Assembly: GCA_017534535.1 (NCBI GenBank)
Contig: JAFXVZ010000004.1
Coordinates: forward strand, 1-64,000
Reading direction: 5' to 3'
Length of the DNA: 64,000 nucleotides
Origin: Bacteroidaceae bacterium
Lineage (GTDB): Bacteria > Bacteroidota > Bacteroidia > Bacteroidales > Bacteroidaceae
The notes beneath the pieces were generated by a model that had not been told where the DNA came from, did no database searches, and saw nothing but the letters and a program-made list of their open reading frames with translations. This document shows positions 1-9,690 of this stretch, piece by piece (position 1 is the first letter of the stretch; each line of letters begins with the position of its first letter). A program made the position numbers and the translations under genes.

Positions 1-10
1 ATATAATATA

Positions 11-187
11 TTAATAATATAAATATAAGGTTGGTTTTAGGTTGTGTGATGCTCGAAATTGCATTTGATGCTCTGATGCTCTGATGCTCGGGCAATGACA
101 GTTATTTGAAAAGTCAAACAGCAGAATTCCCTCCTCTACCAATTTCTTGAAGCAAATGTCCCAATTAGTTGAAGGGATTGCTAGCAT
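11..187 (-). pseudogene. Possible remnant of a coding frame (58 aa)
   Basis: A minus-strand frame from ATG at 187 to TAA at 11 begins MLAIPSTNWDICFKKL, which has a protein-like composition for its first ~30 residues. The rest runs through the TGATGCTC repeats and reads as noise. Upstream of the ATG the frame stays open for only six codons before a stop, so nothing longer is intact. I recognise no family. It could be the decayed end of an older gene or chance. Confidence 0.2.
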
Positions 188-226
188 TGGTTCTCCATTT
201 CTCTCTCATCATGCAATACAACGCGT

Positions 227-260
227 GAAAAAAGCTCCTCACCTATAGGAGAGGAGCAAA
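227..260 (-). terminator. Rho-independent terminator of the metallo-hydrolase gene
   Basis: Perfect 7-bp inverted repeat GCTCCTC (234-240) and GAGGAGC (251-257). Read on the minus strand the stem is followed by a run of six T (plus-strand A run 228-233), as expected for termination of the gene ending at 326. Confidence 0.7.
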
Positions 261-325
261 ATGTTCAAATTCTATATGTTTATTTGATATATTTGAGTTC
301 AGGTGAAAATGTGTAGTAACAATGT

Positions 326-1063
326 TTACTGCATCTCCCTGAGCCAAATATCGATACCAGAGTTGTCGGCATCAAGGCGCTGCTTGATAGGCGCCACATC
401 AGTCTGACCGAAGTGATAAGGAATCAGCACCTTAGGCTTGATCATCCAAGCGGCACGTATTGCCTGGTCAACCGTCATGGTGAAAGGCTGGTTTACCGGA
501 ATGAAAGCCACATCAATGTTCTCATCTTTCAGTTCGGACATCTCAGGGATATCCTCCGTATCGCCAGCAATGTATATCTTCAGTCCATCGATGTTCAACA
601 CATAGCCGTTGCCCACACCTTTCGGATGGAACTGCAGATGGTCAGGTGTGGTGTTATAGGCAGGTACCGTCTTCATAGATATGTCTTTGGTAATCTGACG
701 GGAATCGCCATTTCGAAGCACTATACCATTGTGCATTTGGTTGTAGCAGCGCTGGTTCATAAAGAGCAGGCTGTTAGGCTTCATCAGAGACTCGATAGTC
801 TCAGGGTTGAAGTGGTCACCATGCTCGTGTGTTACCAGGATAAGGTCGCCCTTGGGAAACTTGGAATAGTCGGTTCCGTAGTTGGGTACCGCATCGACAT
901 GAATCTCGTAGCCCTTGAAATCAATCGCCAGGGTAGCGTGCTTGATAAGGGTGATATTCACGTCGTTACCATTAGGAGTCTTGAATGTCTCCACCTTGTA
1001 ATTTTGAGCAGAGATTGCTGCAGTAGCAGCAAAAGCTAATGCCATTGTAAAAAGTTTTTTCAT
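326..1063 (-). CDS. Secreted MBL-fold metallo-hydrolase (UlaG-like)
   Basis: A 245-aa metallo-beta-lactamase-fold protein. Residues 1-19 form a signal peptide ending at AISAQ, so it acts in the periplasm or outside. The zinc motif THEHGDH lies at 78-84 (H79, H81, D83, H84), followed by AGDTED and PYHFGQ, which supply the remaining metal ligands in this fold. Overall size and motif spacing match the L-ascorbate-6-phosphate lactonase-like (UlaG-like) branch, but those are cytoplasmic, so the substrate here is unknown. Monocistronic, with its own terminator; the adjacent large helicase gene ends 80 bp upstream of its start. Confidence 0.85.
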   Translation of the reverse strand: MKKLFTMALAFAATAAISAQNYKVETFKTPNGNDVNITLIKHATLAIDFKGYEIHVDAVPNYGTDYSKFPKGDLILVTHEHGDHFNPETIESLMKPNSLLFMNQRCYNQMHNGIVLRNGDSRQITKDISMKTVPAYNTTPDHLQFHPKGVGNGYVLNIDGLKIYIAGDTEDIPEMSELKDENIDVAFIPVNQPFTMTVDQAIRAAWMIKPKVLIPYHFGQTDVAPIKQRLDADNSGIDIWLREMQ

Positions 1064-1142
1064 CGTTCTTTAATATTTAAATATTCCATTCTTCAATCGT
1101 CATAATCACCCAAGTGACTTCTCAATCGTGCGCTATACAATC

Positions 1143-4100
1143 TCACTTTGTGGTCAGCCACCCATTAGTATCCTTCAACTTCCCCTGACTAACGAGCAAC
1201 TGTACAGCTCTGTCAGTAGCAGCATCCACGTTGACACCCTTTCGACTGAATCCCAGGAGATTGGAAATCACCTTCTTGAGATCCTCACGTGGAATGGATA
1301 TCTGCTGTTCCACAGCATAGAGAGCAGCGTTCATCAGTTCGATGAGCGGCACATCGGCTATGTCGCGCTTGGAATCCACACGATAATAGGTGTAACCCGA
1401 TGCCACCACCTGGTCAATCCAATACACCATGTTTTTGCCATCGCTTGTGGGGTCGAGGTAGTAATTCACCAACTGGGAATCCACCAGGCTCTGCAGGCGT
1501 GGTGTCACACGCGGCATATTCCACAATGTGGCGATGCGTTTGTAGAGGTAATTGTTGGTAACGGGCTGCTCCACTGTGATGATTTGCCGCAGCTGTTCAC
1601 TCACCTTGTCGGCATGCTTGATGACTCGCTCGATATCTGGCTGCGCAGTAGATGCACGGAGCGATGCTGTCTTATACACCTTCTCACGCTCATTAATCGC
1701 CACAGCCACAGGCTCATCAACGATGCTAAAAAGCTTAAGCTGTTGGTTGGCGGCTGGCTTGTCGTCTTGTTTCTTGGAGCCTTTCTCAGGGTGCAGCAAG
1801 TCGTAAAGCTTCTCAAGGATGCGGCGCAGCACCTTGTCGCGGTCCTGGAACCAATCTACCGACCACACACGCATATAGTTCCAGTTGAGCATCTTCAGCA
1901 CGTTTGGCTGACAAATCTCTCGGTCACGGGTGGTCTTGGTGTTGTAATAGCTCTTGCCGTCAGTGAGGATACCCAAGAGATATTTATCGTGGTCACGTGG
2001 GTCAACCACTGCTAAGTCGATGCGGAAACCAGACTTACCCACCATCTTATCGACCTGATAGCCATGCTGCTGTAGTAGCTCGGCAAGGTCGTTGATCATC
2101 TCGCTGGCTTGCATAGCACTGCCATTAACGGTTGGTAACGCCTGCATGCCAATGGCGGCGAACTCGAGGAATTTCTTCAAACCCACCACACCCTTGGCGT
2201 TTGAGCGTCGTAAGTCTATCTGTTCTGCCTTCAGTGTAGAGAACACCATCATTTCATAACGTGCGCGAGAAACAGCCACATTGAGGCGTCGTTCCCCACC
2301 CTCGTTGTTCAGTGGTCCGAAGTTCATCGACACATGTCCATTCTTATCGGGTCCATAGCCCACGGAGAAGAGAATCACATCGCGCTCATCGCCCTGCACA
2401 TTCTCCAAGTTCTTGATGAAGATGGGCTCTTCACTTTGATTGGACTTCAGTTCAAGGTCCGGATGCTTCGCCATAGCATCGTCAAGGTAGTCTTCAATGA
2501 GGCTCTGCTGCACCTTGCTGAACGATACGATACCGATACTATATTTGCTAAGTTCCTTGTCTGACAATCGGCGGATGACCTCATCCACAATTGCTTTAGC
2601 TTCAGCGGGATTGCAACGTGTGCGACCCTTATCATAGGTCCCCTCAATCTGCACCAATGAAACTTTTGACACCCTATCGTCAACCGACGGGAAGGTAAAG
2701 AGTTTGCCATCATAATATTGCGTATTGCTGAAGGCAATAAGGCTCTCATGCTTGCTGCGGTAGTGCCATGTGAGGTAGCGCGAAGGGATGGAAAGTGTGA
2801 TGCAGTCATCAAGAATGCTGTCCATATCATCGATCTCGGCTTCCTCCTCATCAACTGCTGATGTGGCGAAGAAGCTGGTTGGCGGCATCTGCATAGGGTC
2901 ACCCACCACCACGAGGGATTTACCACGTGCAATGGCTCCAACGGCTTCGCTGGTAGGCATCTGTGAGGCTTCGTCAAATACCACGATATCGAACTTATCT
3001 CTATCAAGATCAATGTATTGAGCCACAGAGATAGGGCTCATCAGCATACACGGACAGAGTCTCGGCAGCAGAGTTGGAATCTGGTCTATAATCTTACGGA
3101 TGGTGGTGCCTCGTCCACCGTTAGCTATATTACGCTTCAATATACCCATTTCTGAATTGGCAGCGGCTTCCATGATTTGTGAAGGCACATTGGCGGCCAG
3201 ACGGCAATAAAGTTCCTTCTTAGTGAGTTCCTGGAAGGCGCTAGTCTCCTGGCGGTATTTTTCAATGAGATCACTGAATATCATACCGTTGAACATTCGC
3301 AGACGGTCGTCTTCATCCACCATCTTAAGGATGAGCTGATGGTAAATGCCCTTGAGTAACGCCTGTGCAGCCTCTGTGCCGTTCTTGTGTTCCTGTTCGA
3401 TGTAGTCGCATACGCACTGCAGTTTCTCTCGCTCCAACTCACGCTTGCGTGTTACCCATTGGCACCAGTCTTTAATATAGTCGTAGTTGAGGAGCCATCG
3501 CTCCAGGGTGTCAGGTATAGTGTGCGAGATCTCTTCGGTGGGCAGCGTCATACGCGCGAAGGTGGACATATACGACTTCTGTTGTTCGTGTAACAGACTG
3601 AGGTTCTGCAGTTCTTGAATCTCTGTCTGGTATTGCTGCTTAAACATGGAGAAATCGTCAATCTTCTGCAAGAAGGTGCCCTTGACAGTGGCATAGCTCA
3701 AATCATGGCGGTTGGCAAAATTGAGTAAGAACTGAATGATAATGGGTGCTGCGTTATACGACTGCTCAATCTTTGTCCAGTCCTGTCGGGTATCGGATAC
3801 CAAAGTATCAAACGATTCCTTGAGTACATCCAACTGCTCTGCCACCTTCTTGGCATTCTTCTGGTAATCATCCACATCAGTCAGCAGTTTGTTCACTCCA
3901 TCGGGCTTCAGAACGGCATCATAGTCGCGCATCTTACCCATGAATGAACGCTTGGCAAAGAACTTGGGCAGGAACCATTTTTTCTGGATGGCATCCCACT
4001 CTTGCAGCAGACTGATGGCAGGGACGTCAAGTATGCCCTCGCTACACTGGCTGAGCAACTGCTGCTTAAGCAAGTCGCGCTTACGACCAGCAGCAATGAT

Positions 4101-6956
4101 ATCTGGAAAACTTTTCTTATAGTCGGGATCGGCAGCCAACTTCAAGGTTCGGTCGTTTAGGGCATGAGTATTCTGAAGGGCTGCAACAAATTTAAGTAAT
4201 TCTTCAAGTTCCTTTATGCTATCGTCTGTACCAGAAGGTAATATTTTTACCGCAAACTTCTCTGCAGCTTGCTTGAATTCGGTAAAAATCTCACTATATT
4301 TCTTCAAGATGTCTCTCACCTTGTTGGTAGTTTCCAAGCGTGCATCGTGAGGCTCAATGCCCTTCAGCGGATTATCCATTGGATGACCGGTAAGCTGGAA
4401 CACAGCATTCAAACTTTTCAGGCTGGCTTCCCAATGATCAAGGGTTTCCACCTTTATTTCCTTCAAGTCGGGCAGATTATCGGTAAGTTCCTCATGCTTG
4501 ATGGAAAGGTAGCGTGAAATACAGTCAAAGAGCGAAAAGCCCGAGTGATGCACCTTATGCAAAGCCTCAATGTTGCCAATCATGGTTTGACGGTGCTCAA
4601 AGAGCTTGTTAGCTGTGTGCTCATACTCCTCCGGCGACTTGATGTGTGTCACCTCGAGCGCCATCTGCATCTGCGCCAGGAAGTGCTGCTTGGTCATCTT
4701 ATTGGAGTGCATCTCCAAACAGAAAGGCTCCAAGCCAATCTTTTTGAGACGCTTCTGAACCACATCCAACGCTGCCATCTTCTCTGCCACGAAGAGCACC
4801 CGCTCACCTTGGTAAAGTGCGTTGGCAATCATATTGGTGATAGTCTGCGATTTACCTGTGCCTGGAGGGCCGTGCAAAATAAAACTCTTACCATCGCCGG
4901 AATCTACTACAGCTTCCATTTGAGAGGAATCAACATCCAATGGAATGGCATACCGCTGTGGTTTGATGGTTCTATCCATCACTCGTGCATCGATGTTCGA
5001 ATCGTTGTCATGCCACTTCAACTTGTTTTCCATTAGTGTGGCAATCACAGGGTTTGTCTTCAACTTGGAGGCATTGGTATGTATGTCATTCCACATCACG
5101 AACTTACTGAATGAGAACAATCCCAAAAGGGTCTCCTCAATCACGTTCCAGCGCTTCATGCCACTCAAGAACTGACGAAGGGCGGCAAAAATCTGCTTTA
5201 CATCCACACCGTGTTCATCGGTAGGAAGCGGATTGAGGGCTTTGAGGTTGATGTTGAATTGTTGCTTCAACAGCTCTATCAACGTGATATTCAAAATCAT
5301 ATCTTCATCACGGGAGCGAATCACATAACCAGTATCCCCACCTTTGCGAACCAGATCTACTGGCAACAAGAGTATGGGAGCATAGCGCGGCTGCACGCTC
5401 TTTTCACTTTCATACCATTTTAATAAGCCTAATGCAAGGAACAGTGAGTTGGCACCATTCTCCTCCATAGCGGTACGTGCGGTACGGTAGAGGAACTTGA
5501 CGGCGTTCTTCAGCTCCGTGTCGCTGAGGTATGACATCAGGCGCTTATTCTTCAGCTCGTCTCTTGTCAGTGTTTCCAACTCGGATGCCTGGAGTGAGGA
5601 GTCGTACATTCCCCCCTCGGTTGGCTCTATTTGTGCCTTCGGGTAAGGCTGCATGGCAAAACTTTTACCCTCTTGTAGTTCGTCTTCCAAGTGTTCAATT
5701 CCGAACGAAACGAATGGTATGACACGCTTGCCTAATTTTGTATTTATCAGATTGTTGCGTAGAGAGAAGTCCAACAGTTTACGCTCCCAGATGGTCTGCT
5801 TCGTCACTGTACGCTTGTCTTCGTCAATCTTTAAAGCATAATGGTCTAGGCGCTCCACCTTATCGGTGGCATTTTCGTGCTTCAAGCCCTCGTTGCCTAC
5901 AATCCACTGGCCGTTGTGTTCAATGCGTTGTGGCAAAGGACGAACATTGCTTAGGCGGCAGCGATGCACATCAATGAATAGCTGGAAGCGCTCCTCGTCT
6001 TTGAGGGAATTGACAGCCAACTTCACAGAATCGTCGAAAGACACTTTTTCAGAAGACGTTAGTGAGGTGGTTTCCACCAAGACAATGTCATTTACTCCAT
6101 CTGCACATTTCTTCAACAGGAAAGACGCATCGTCACCAATGTTCTGAGCATAGATGTCTTCCGTAAGCCAAGCTCCTACAAAGATGTGGCCCTTCAGCAA
6201 CACCAAAATGGGGAACAAGCCCACGGACTCCAAACAAGAGGCATAAAGCACTGAAGAGTCAAGGCATGTAGCGAGTTTTTCCGTCAGCACACTGTCAGCC
6301 AAACGGATACGCTGACCCATCGTTTCAAATGATGCTGGAGGAGCCACATACACTACTCCTTCCTCGCGCAGTGCCTCATAGATGGCAGCCACCTGGAGTC
6401 GAGCCCTATGTCGGTCTTGCGTCTGATATTCATCCATTGCCGAGGAGCCAGTCCACTTTTCCATATATTTCGAGGCATTGACTATTACCCTCGAGAGTAT
6501 TGGATGGTTGGGTGTGACAAACGAAGCCAACAGCTCAGGACGTACTGTGCTACCCGTCCACTGATTGTAAGCCATCAAGCTGATGGGAAAGTCATGTGTG
6601 AGCAAGACATCCTCGCCAGCGGATATAGTAAGTGTAAACATGGTATCCACCATCTCCGTCATATTCAGCAATTTGTCTGGCATTGGTTCAATCTTTAGTG
6701 CTGCTAACTGTACTCGCTGACCAGCGGGTACGCAGTCGGTAAATTGCACGGAGGGTTTCAGGAAATCACCCGTGACCTCTACTTTGACGGCACGCCAATC
6801 GATTTCTTCTTTGTTCTCCACTTCGCAAAGATTGCAGGTGTTCACTTTGTTGAGCAGCATCGAATAGTTCACGCAAGGCAGGTAATCAAGCCGCAAACTG
6901 CCCCGATGATTGTTGCTGAAATCAGATATATAGTCCATAATTTGACACTTTTTCAA
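1143..6956 (-). CDS. DUF4011/DUF3320-type SF1 helicase with Vsr-like nuclease domain
   Basis: A 1937-aa protein. Residues about 180-300 look like a transglutaminase/papain-like fold, with C231 in ATCLDSSVL, H257 in GHIFVG and E295 in VLVETT as a candidate triad. DUF4011-like sequence follows (about 385-640). Superfamily 1 helicase motifs include Walker A HGPPGTGKS at 695-703 and Walker B FDEASQMP near 1325, and helicase C-terminal motifs such as NVQGDERDVI and NVAVSRAR. A Vsr/MTES_1575-like endonuclease domain lies near 1615-1715 (RIDLAV, LTDGK). The C terminus (about 1815-1930) matches DUF3320. Such proteins are often found in defence regions, but no partner genes are present here. It is divergent from the GH3 gene and ends 80 bp before the metallo-hydrolase. 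Family assignment is confident; function is not. Confidence 0.88.
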   Translation of the reverse strand: MKKCQIMDYISDFSNNHRGSLRLDYLPCVNYSMLLNKVNTCNLCEVENKEEIDWRAVKVEVTGDFLKPSVQFTDCVPAGQRVQLAALKIEPMPDKLLNMTEMVDTMFTLTISAGEDVLLTHDFPISLMAYNQWTGSTVRPELLASFVTPNHPILSRVIVNASKYMEKWTGSSAMDEYQTQDRHRARLQVAAIYEALREEGVVYVAPPASFETMGQRIRLADSVLTEKLATCLDSSVLYASCLESVGLFPILVLLKGHIFVGAWLTEDIYAQNIGDDASFLLKKCADGVNDIVLVETTSLTSSEKVSFDDSVKLAVNSLKDEERFQLFIDVHRCRLSNVRPLPQRIEHNGQWIVGNEGLKHENATDKVERLDHYALKIDEDKRTVTKQTIWERKLLDFSLRNNLINTKLGKRVIPFVSFGIEHLEDELQEGKSFAMQPYPKAQIEPTEGGMYDSSLQASELETLTRDELKNKRLMSYLSDTELKNAVKFLYRTARTAMEENGANSLFLALGLLKWYESEKSVQPRYAPILLLPVDLVRKGGDTGYVIRSRDEDMILNITLIELLKQQFNINLKALNPLPTDEHGVDVKQIFAALRQFLSGMKRWNVIEETLLGLFSFSKFVMWNDIHTNASKLKTNPVIATLMENKLKWHDNDSNIDARVMDRTIKPQRYAIPLDVDSSQMEAVVDSGDGKSFILHGPPGTGKSQTITNMIANALYQGERVLFVAEKMAALDVVQKRLKKIGLEPFCLEMHSNKMTKQHFLAQMQMALEVTHIKSPEEYEHTANKLFEHRQTMIGNIEALHKVHHSGFSLFDCISRYLSIKHEELTDNLPDLKEIKVETLDHWEASLKSLNAVFQLTGHPMDNPLKGIEPHDARLETTNKVRDILKKYSEIFTEFKQAAEKFAVKILPSGTDDSIKELEELLKFVAALQNTHALNDRTLKLAADPDYKKSFPDIIAAGRKRDLLKQQLLSQCSEGILDVPAISLLQEWDAIQKKWFLPKFFAKRSFMGKMRDYDAVLKPDGVNKLLTDVDDYQKNAKKVAEQLDVLKESFDTLVSDTRQDWTKIEQSYNAAPIIIQFLLNFANRHDLSYATVKGTFLQKIDDFSMFKQQYQTEIQELQNLSLLHEQQKSYMSTFARMTLPTEEISHTIPDTLERWLLNYDYIKDWCQWVTRKRELEREKLQCVCDYIEQEHKNGTEAAQALLKGIYHQLILKMVDEDDRLRMFNGMIFSDLIEKYRQETSAFQELTKKELYCRLAANVPSQIMEAAANSEMGILKRNIANGGRGTTIRKIIDQIPTLLPRLCPCMLMSPISVAQYIDLDRDKFDIVVFDEASQMPTSEAVGAIARGKSLVVVGDPMQMPPTSFFATSAVDEEEAEIDDMDSILDDCITLSIPSRYLTWHYRSKHESLIAFSNTQYYDGKLFTFPSVDDRVSKVSLVQIEGTYDKGRTRCNPAEAKAIVDEVIRRLSDKELSKYSIGIVSFSKVQQSLIEDYLDDAMAKHPDLELKSNQSEEPIFIKNLENVQGDERDVILFSVGYGPDKNGHVSMNFGPLNNEGGERRLNVAVSRARYEMMVFSTLKAEQIDLRRSNAKGVVGLKKFLEFAAIGMQALPTVNGSAMQASEMINDLAELLQQHGYQVDKMVGKSGFRIDLAVVDPRDHDKYLLGILTDGKSYYNTKTTRDREICQPNVLKMLNWNYMRVWSVDWFQDRDKVLRRILEKLYDLLHPEKGSKKQDDKPAANQQLKLFSIVDEPVAVAINEREKVYKTASLRASTAQPDIERVIKHADKVSEQLRQIITVEQPVTNNYLYKRIATLWNMPRVTPRLQSLVDSQLVNYYLDPTSDGKNMVYWIDQVVASGYTYYRVDSKRDIADVPLIELMNAALYAVEQQISIPREDLKKVISNLLGFSRKGVNVDAATDRAVQLLVSQGKLKDTNGWLTTK

Positions 6957-7008
6957 TTAAGATGCTCAAATTTAGACATAATTCTTGTATAATCAATAAA
7001 AAATACCT

Positions 7009-7016
7009 TATATTTG
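7009..7016 (+). promoter_or_regulatory. -7 box of the GH3 gene
   Basis: TATATTTG, an exact match to the Bacteroidota -7 consensus TAnnTTTG, 30 bases before the GH3 start at 7046. It lies in the gap between two divergent genes. Confidence 0.6.
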
Positions 7017-7045
7017 TGCAAAATAACAAAAAAACGAAGAAAAGT

Positions 7046-9598
7046 ATGAAAAGACACATCATTTCTTTGGCAGTTATTGCTTGTAGCATGAGCGTTTTTG
7101 CCCAACTGCCTTATCAGAATCCAGCCCTTTCTCCAGAAGAGCGCGCCGAAGACCTGTTGCTTCGCCTCAATCTGGAAGAAAAGGTGACACTGATGCAGAA
7201 TACCTCGAAAGGTATCGACCGTCTGGGCATCAAGCCCTACGACTGGTGGAACGAAGCTCTGCATGGTGTAGGCCGTAACGGCTTGGCCACCGTCTTCCCA
7301 CAGACCATCGGTATGGCCGCATCATGGAACAACGAGTTGCTCGAACAGGTATTCACCGTTGTGAGCGACGAAATCCGTGTAAAACACCGTCTGGCTAAGG
7401 AATCTGGCGATGTGAAACGCTATCAGGGACTTACCTTCTGGACCCCAAACATCAATATCTTTCGTGATCCACGTTGGGGACGTGGTCAGGAGACCTACGG
7501 CGAAGACCCCTACCTCACTGGTACGATGGGCTTGGCAGTAGTGCGTGGCTTGCAGGGACCAGCTGATTCTAAGTACGATAAGGCCCACGCTTGCGCCAAG
7601 CACTTTGCTGTGCACTCTGGTCCAGAATGGAACCGTCACGTGTACAATGCCGACCTCACCGATCCTCGCGACCTCTACGAGACTTACCTCCCTGCTTTCA
7701 AGGACTTGGTTACCAAAGGTGGCGTAAAAGAGGTGATGTGTGCCTACAACCGTTACGAGGGCAATCCTTGCTGCGGAAGCAACCGTTTGCTGGTACAGAT
7801 CCTGCGCAACGAGTGGGACTATCAGGGTATTGTGGTGAGCGACTGCGGTGCTATCGACGACTTCTATCGCCAGGGATACCACCAGACTGCAATGGATGCT
7901 GCTGAAGCTTCTGCTACTGCTGTGCTCACAGGTACTGACCTCGAGTGCGGTACTGCCTATCGCCAACTGGTACAGGCTGTTCAGCGTGGTGAGATCAAGG
8001 AGAGCGATATCGACGTGAGCGTAAAGCGCTTGCTCAAAGCACGTTTCGAACTCGGTGAGATGGACGAGCACACCCCTTGGGACGACCTGCCTACCTCACT
8101 GCTCAACAGCAAGGAGCACCAGCAACTCGCTCTGACAATGGCTCGCCAGTCAATGGTGCTGTTGCAGAACAAGAACGACATCCTGCCTCTGAAGAAGAAC
8201 CTCACCGTAGCTGTGATCGGCGCCAACGCCAACGACTCAGTGATGCAGTGGGGCAACTACAACGGCACCCCAGCAGCTACCGTAACCCTGCTCAAGGGCC
8301 TGCAGAGTCGCCTGCCTAAGTCCAAGCTCATCTACGTTCCTGCTTGCGACCTCACCTCCGACAGAGTGTTCAACAGCCTCTTCAATCAGTGCTACAACGC
8401 ATCTGGCAAGGGCTTCGAGGTAGAATACTGGGACAACAAGGACTTCAATGGCAAGTCTATCGTGAAAGGCCGTGAAACCACCCCTTGGTCAAAATATACT
8501 GAAGGCAACACCGCCTTTGCAGCAGGTGTACCTCTCAACGATTTCTCTTGCGTGTACAAGAGCACCTTCCACGCTACACAAACGGCTGATGTAGAGCTCC
8601 GTATTGGTTCTCTGGGCACTACTACCCTCCTCATCAACGGCGAGCAGGTAGAGAAGAAAACAGGCAACCTCAATGCCCTCAACGCTTTCTACACCCTCAA
8701 GGCAGAAGCAGGTAAGAACTACGATATCGAAATTCGCTATCAGTACCTCACCTATGCAGGCAAGATGAGCTTCGACATTGGTCTGAACGAAAAGTTCGAT
8801 GCACAGAAGGTCATCAACCAAGTGGCAAAGGCCGATGTAGTCATCTATGCAGGAGGTATTTCTCCACGTCTGGAAGGCGAGGAAATGCCTGTATCCATTG
8901 AAGGATTCAAGGGTGGCGACCGTACCGATATCGAGTTGCCAGCCATCCAGCGCAACTTCCTCAAGGCTCTCAAGGCAGCAGGCAAGAAAGTGGTTTACGT
9001 CAACTTCTCAGGTTCTGCCATTGGTATGGTACCAGAGACAGAGTCTTGCGACGCCATCATCCAGGCTTGGTACCCAGGTCAGGCAGGCGGCACAGCTATT
9101 GCTGATGTCATCTACGGCGACTACAACCCTGCAGGACGCCTCCCTGTTACGTTCTACAAGAACATCAACCAGGTGCCTGATTTCGAGGATTACAGCATGA
9201 AGGGACGCACCTATCGCTACATGACTGAGAAGCCTCTGTTCCAGTTTGGTTACGGCTTGAGCTACACCACCTTCCAGTATGGTACCCCACGCATCGAAGG
9301 CAAGAACGTAGTCGTAGCAGTGACCAACACAGGCAAGCGTGCTGGCGACGAAGTGGTACAGCTCTATGTCAAGAAGAACGACGAGAAAGACGGTCCACAG
9401 AAGACCCTGCGTGGCTTCAAGCGCGTAAACATCGCAGCTGGTCAGACCGTGAATGTCAGCATTCCACTCACTGACGAGACCTTCAACTGGTGGGACAACA
9501 AGATCCACACCGTACATCCAATGAATGGTAACTACACCCTGCTCGTGGGCGCCAGCTCAGCAGATGAGGACCTCCAGTCAGTGGCCTACACCTTCTGA
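7046..9598 (+). CDS. Glycoside hydrolase family 3 with PA14 domain, probable beta-xylosidase
   Basis: 850 aa from the ATG at 7046. An upstream in-frame ATG at 6962 exists, but it lies before the -7 box and would bury the signal peptide MKRHIISLAVIACSMSVFAQ, so 7046 is preferred. The GH3 N-terminal barrel carries the nucleophile D266 in VVSDCGAI. A PA14-like insert (about 453-595) interrupts the second domain, and a fibronectin-III-like domain ends the protein. PA14-bearing secreted GH3 enzymes of this size in Prevotella are beta-xylosidases acting on xylo-oligosaccharides; the arrangement beside a convergent GH51 gene supports this. Beta-glucosidase activity cannot be excluded from sequence alone. 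Confidence 0.88.
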   Translation: MKRHIISLAVIACSMSVFAQLPYQNPALSPEERAEDLLLRLNLEEKVTLMQNTSKGIDRLGIKPYDWWNEALHGVGRNGLATVFPQTIGMAASWNNELLEQVFTVVSDEIRVKHRLAKESGDVKRYQGLTFWTPNINIFRDPRWGRGQETYGEDPYLTGTMGLAVVRGLQGPADSKYDKAHACAKHFAVHSGPEWNRHVYNADLTDPRDLYETYLPAFKDLVTKGGVKEVMCAYNRYEGNPCCGSNRLLVQILRNEWDYQGIVVSDCGAIDDFYRQGYHQTAMDAAEASATAVLTGTDLECGTAYRQLVQAVQRGEIKESDIDVSVKRLLKARFELGEMDEHTPWDDLPTSLLNSKEHQQLALTMARQSMVLLQNKNDILPLKKNLTVAVIGANANDSVMQWGNYNGTPAATVTLLKGLQSRLPKSKLIYVPACDLTSDRVFNSLFNQCYNASGKGFEVEYWDNKDFNGKSIVKGRETTPWSKYTEGNTAFAAGVPLNDFSCVYKSTFHATQTADVELRIGSLGTTTLLINGEQVEKKTGNLNALNAFYTLKAEAGKNYDIEIRYQYLTYAGKMSFDIGLNEKFDAQKVINQVAKADVVIYAGGISPRLEGEEMPVSIEGFKGGDRTDIELPAIQRNFLKALKAAGKKVVYVNFSGSAIGMVPETESCDAIIQAWYPGQAGGTAIADVIYGDYNPAGRLPVTFYKNINQVPDFEDYSMKGRTYRYMTEKPLFQFGYGLSYTTFQYGTPRIEGKNVVVAVTNTGKRAGDEVVQLYVKKNDEKDGPQKTLRGFKRVNIAAGQTVNVSIPLTDETFNWWDNKIHTVHPMNGNYTLLVGASSADEDLQSVAYTF

Positions 9599-9624
9599 CC
9601 ACAGGCACTCGTTTTGAGACAAAC

Positions 9625-9659
9625 AATTAAAGGCTGCAAAAATCTTGCAGCCTTTAATT
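9625..9659. terminator. Bidirectional terminator between GH3 and GH51
   Basis: A perfect 15-bp inverted repeat (9625-9639 and 9645-9659) around a 5-nt loop, AT-rich at the stem base so that either strand ends in T residues. It lies between two converging genes. Confidence 0.85.
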
Positions 9660-9690
9660 ATAGCCTTTACAATGTCTGTTTATTCAATTA

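Larger units (their letters stand above)
1..325. other. Intergenic stretch at left edge
   Basis: No convincing gene. It holds three tandem copies of the 8-mer TGATGCTC at 66-89 with a further copy at 48-55, a low-confidence remnant frame on the minus strand (11-187), and a hairpin terminator at 227-260 serving the metallo-hydrolase gene to its right. The first 30 bases are almost pure A/T. Confidence 0.6.

Noticed and set aside
1128..2015. Plus-strand open frame of 295 codons
   Set aside because: It lies wholly inside the helicase gene in antisense, has a hydrophobic-His-rich composition typical of shadow frames and no family resemblance.
2447..3013. Minus-strand frame of 188 codons
   Set aside because: A second frame within the conserved helicase motifs; the helicase frame carries the real protein.
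7322..8071. Antisense frame of 249 codons
   Set aside because: Fully opposite the GH3 catalytic domain; no recognisable motif or start context.
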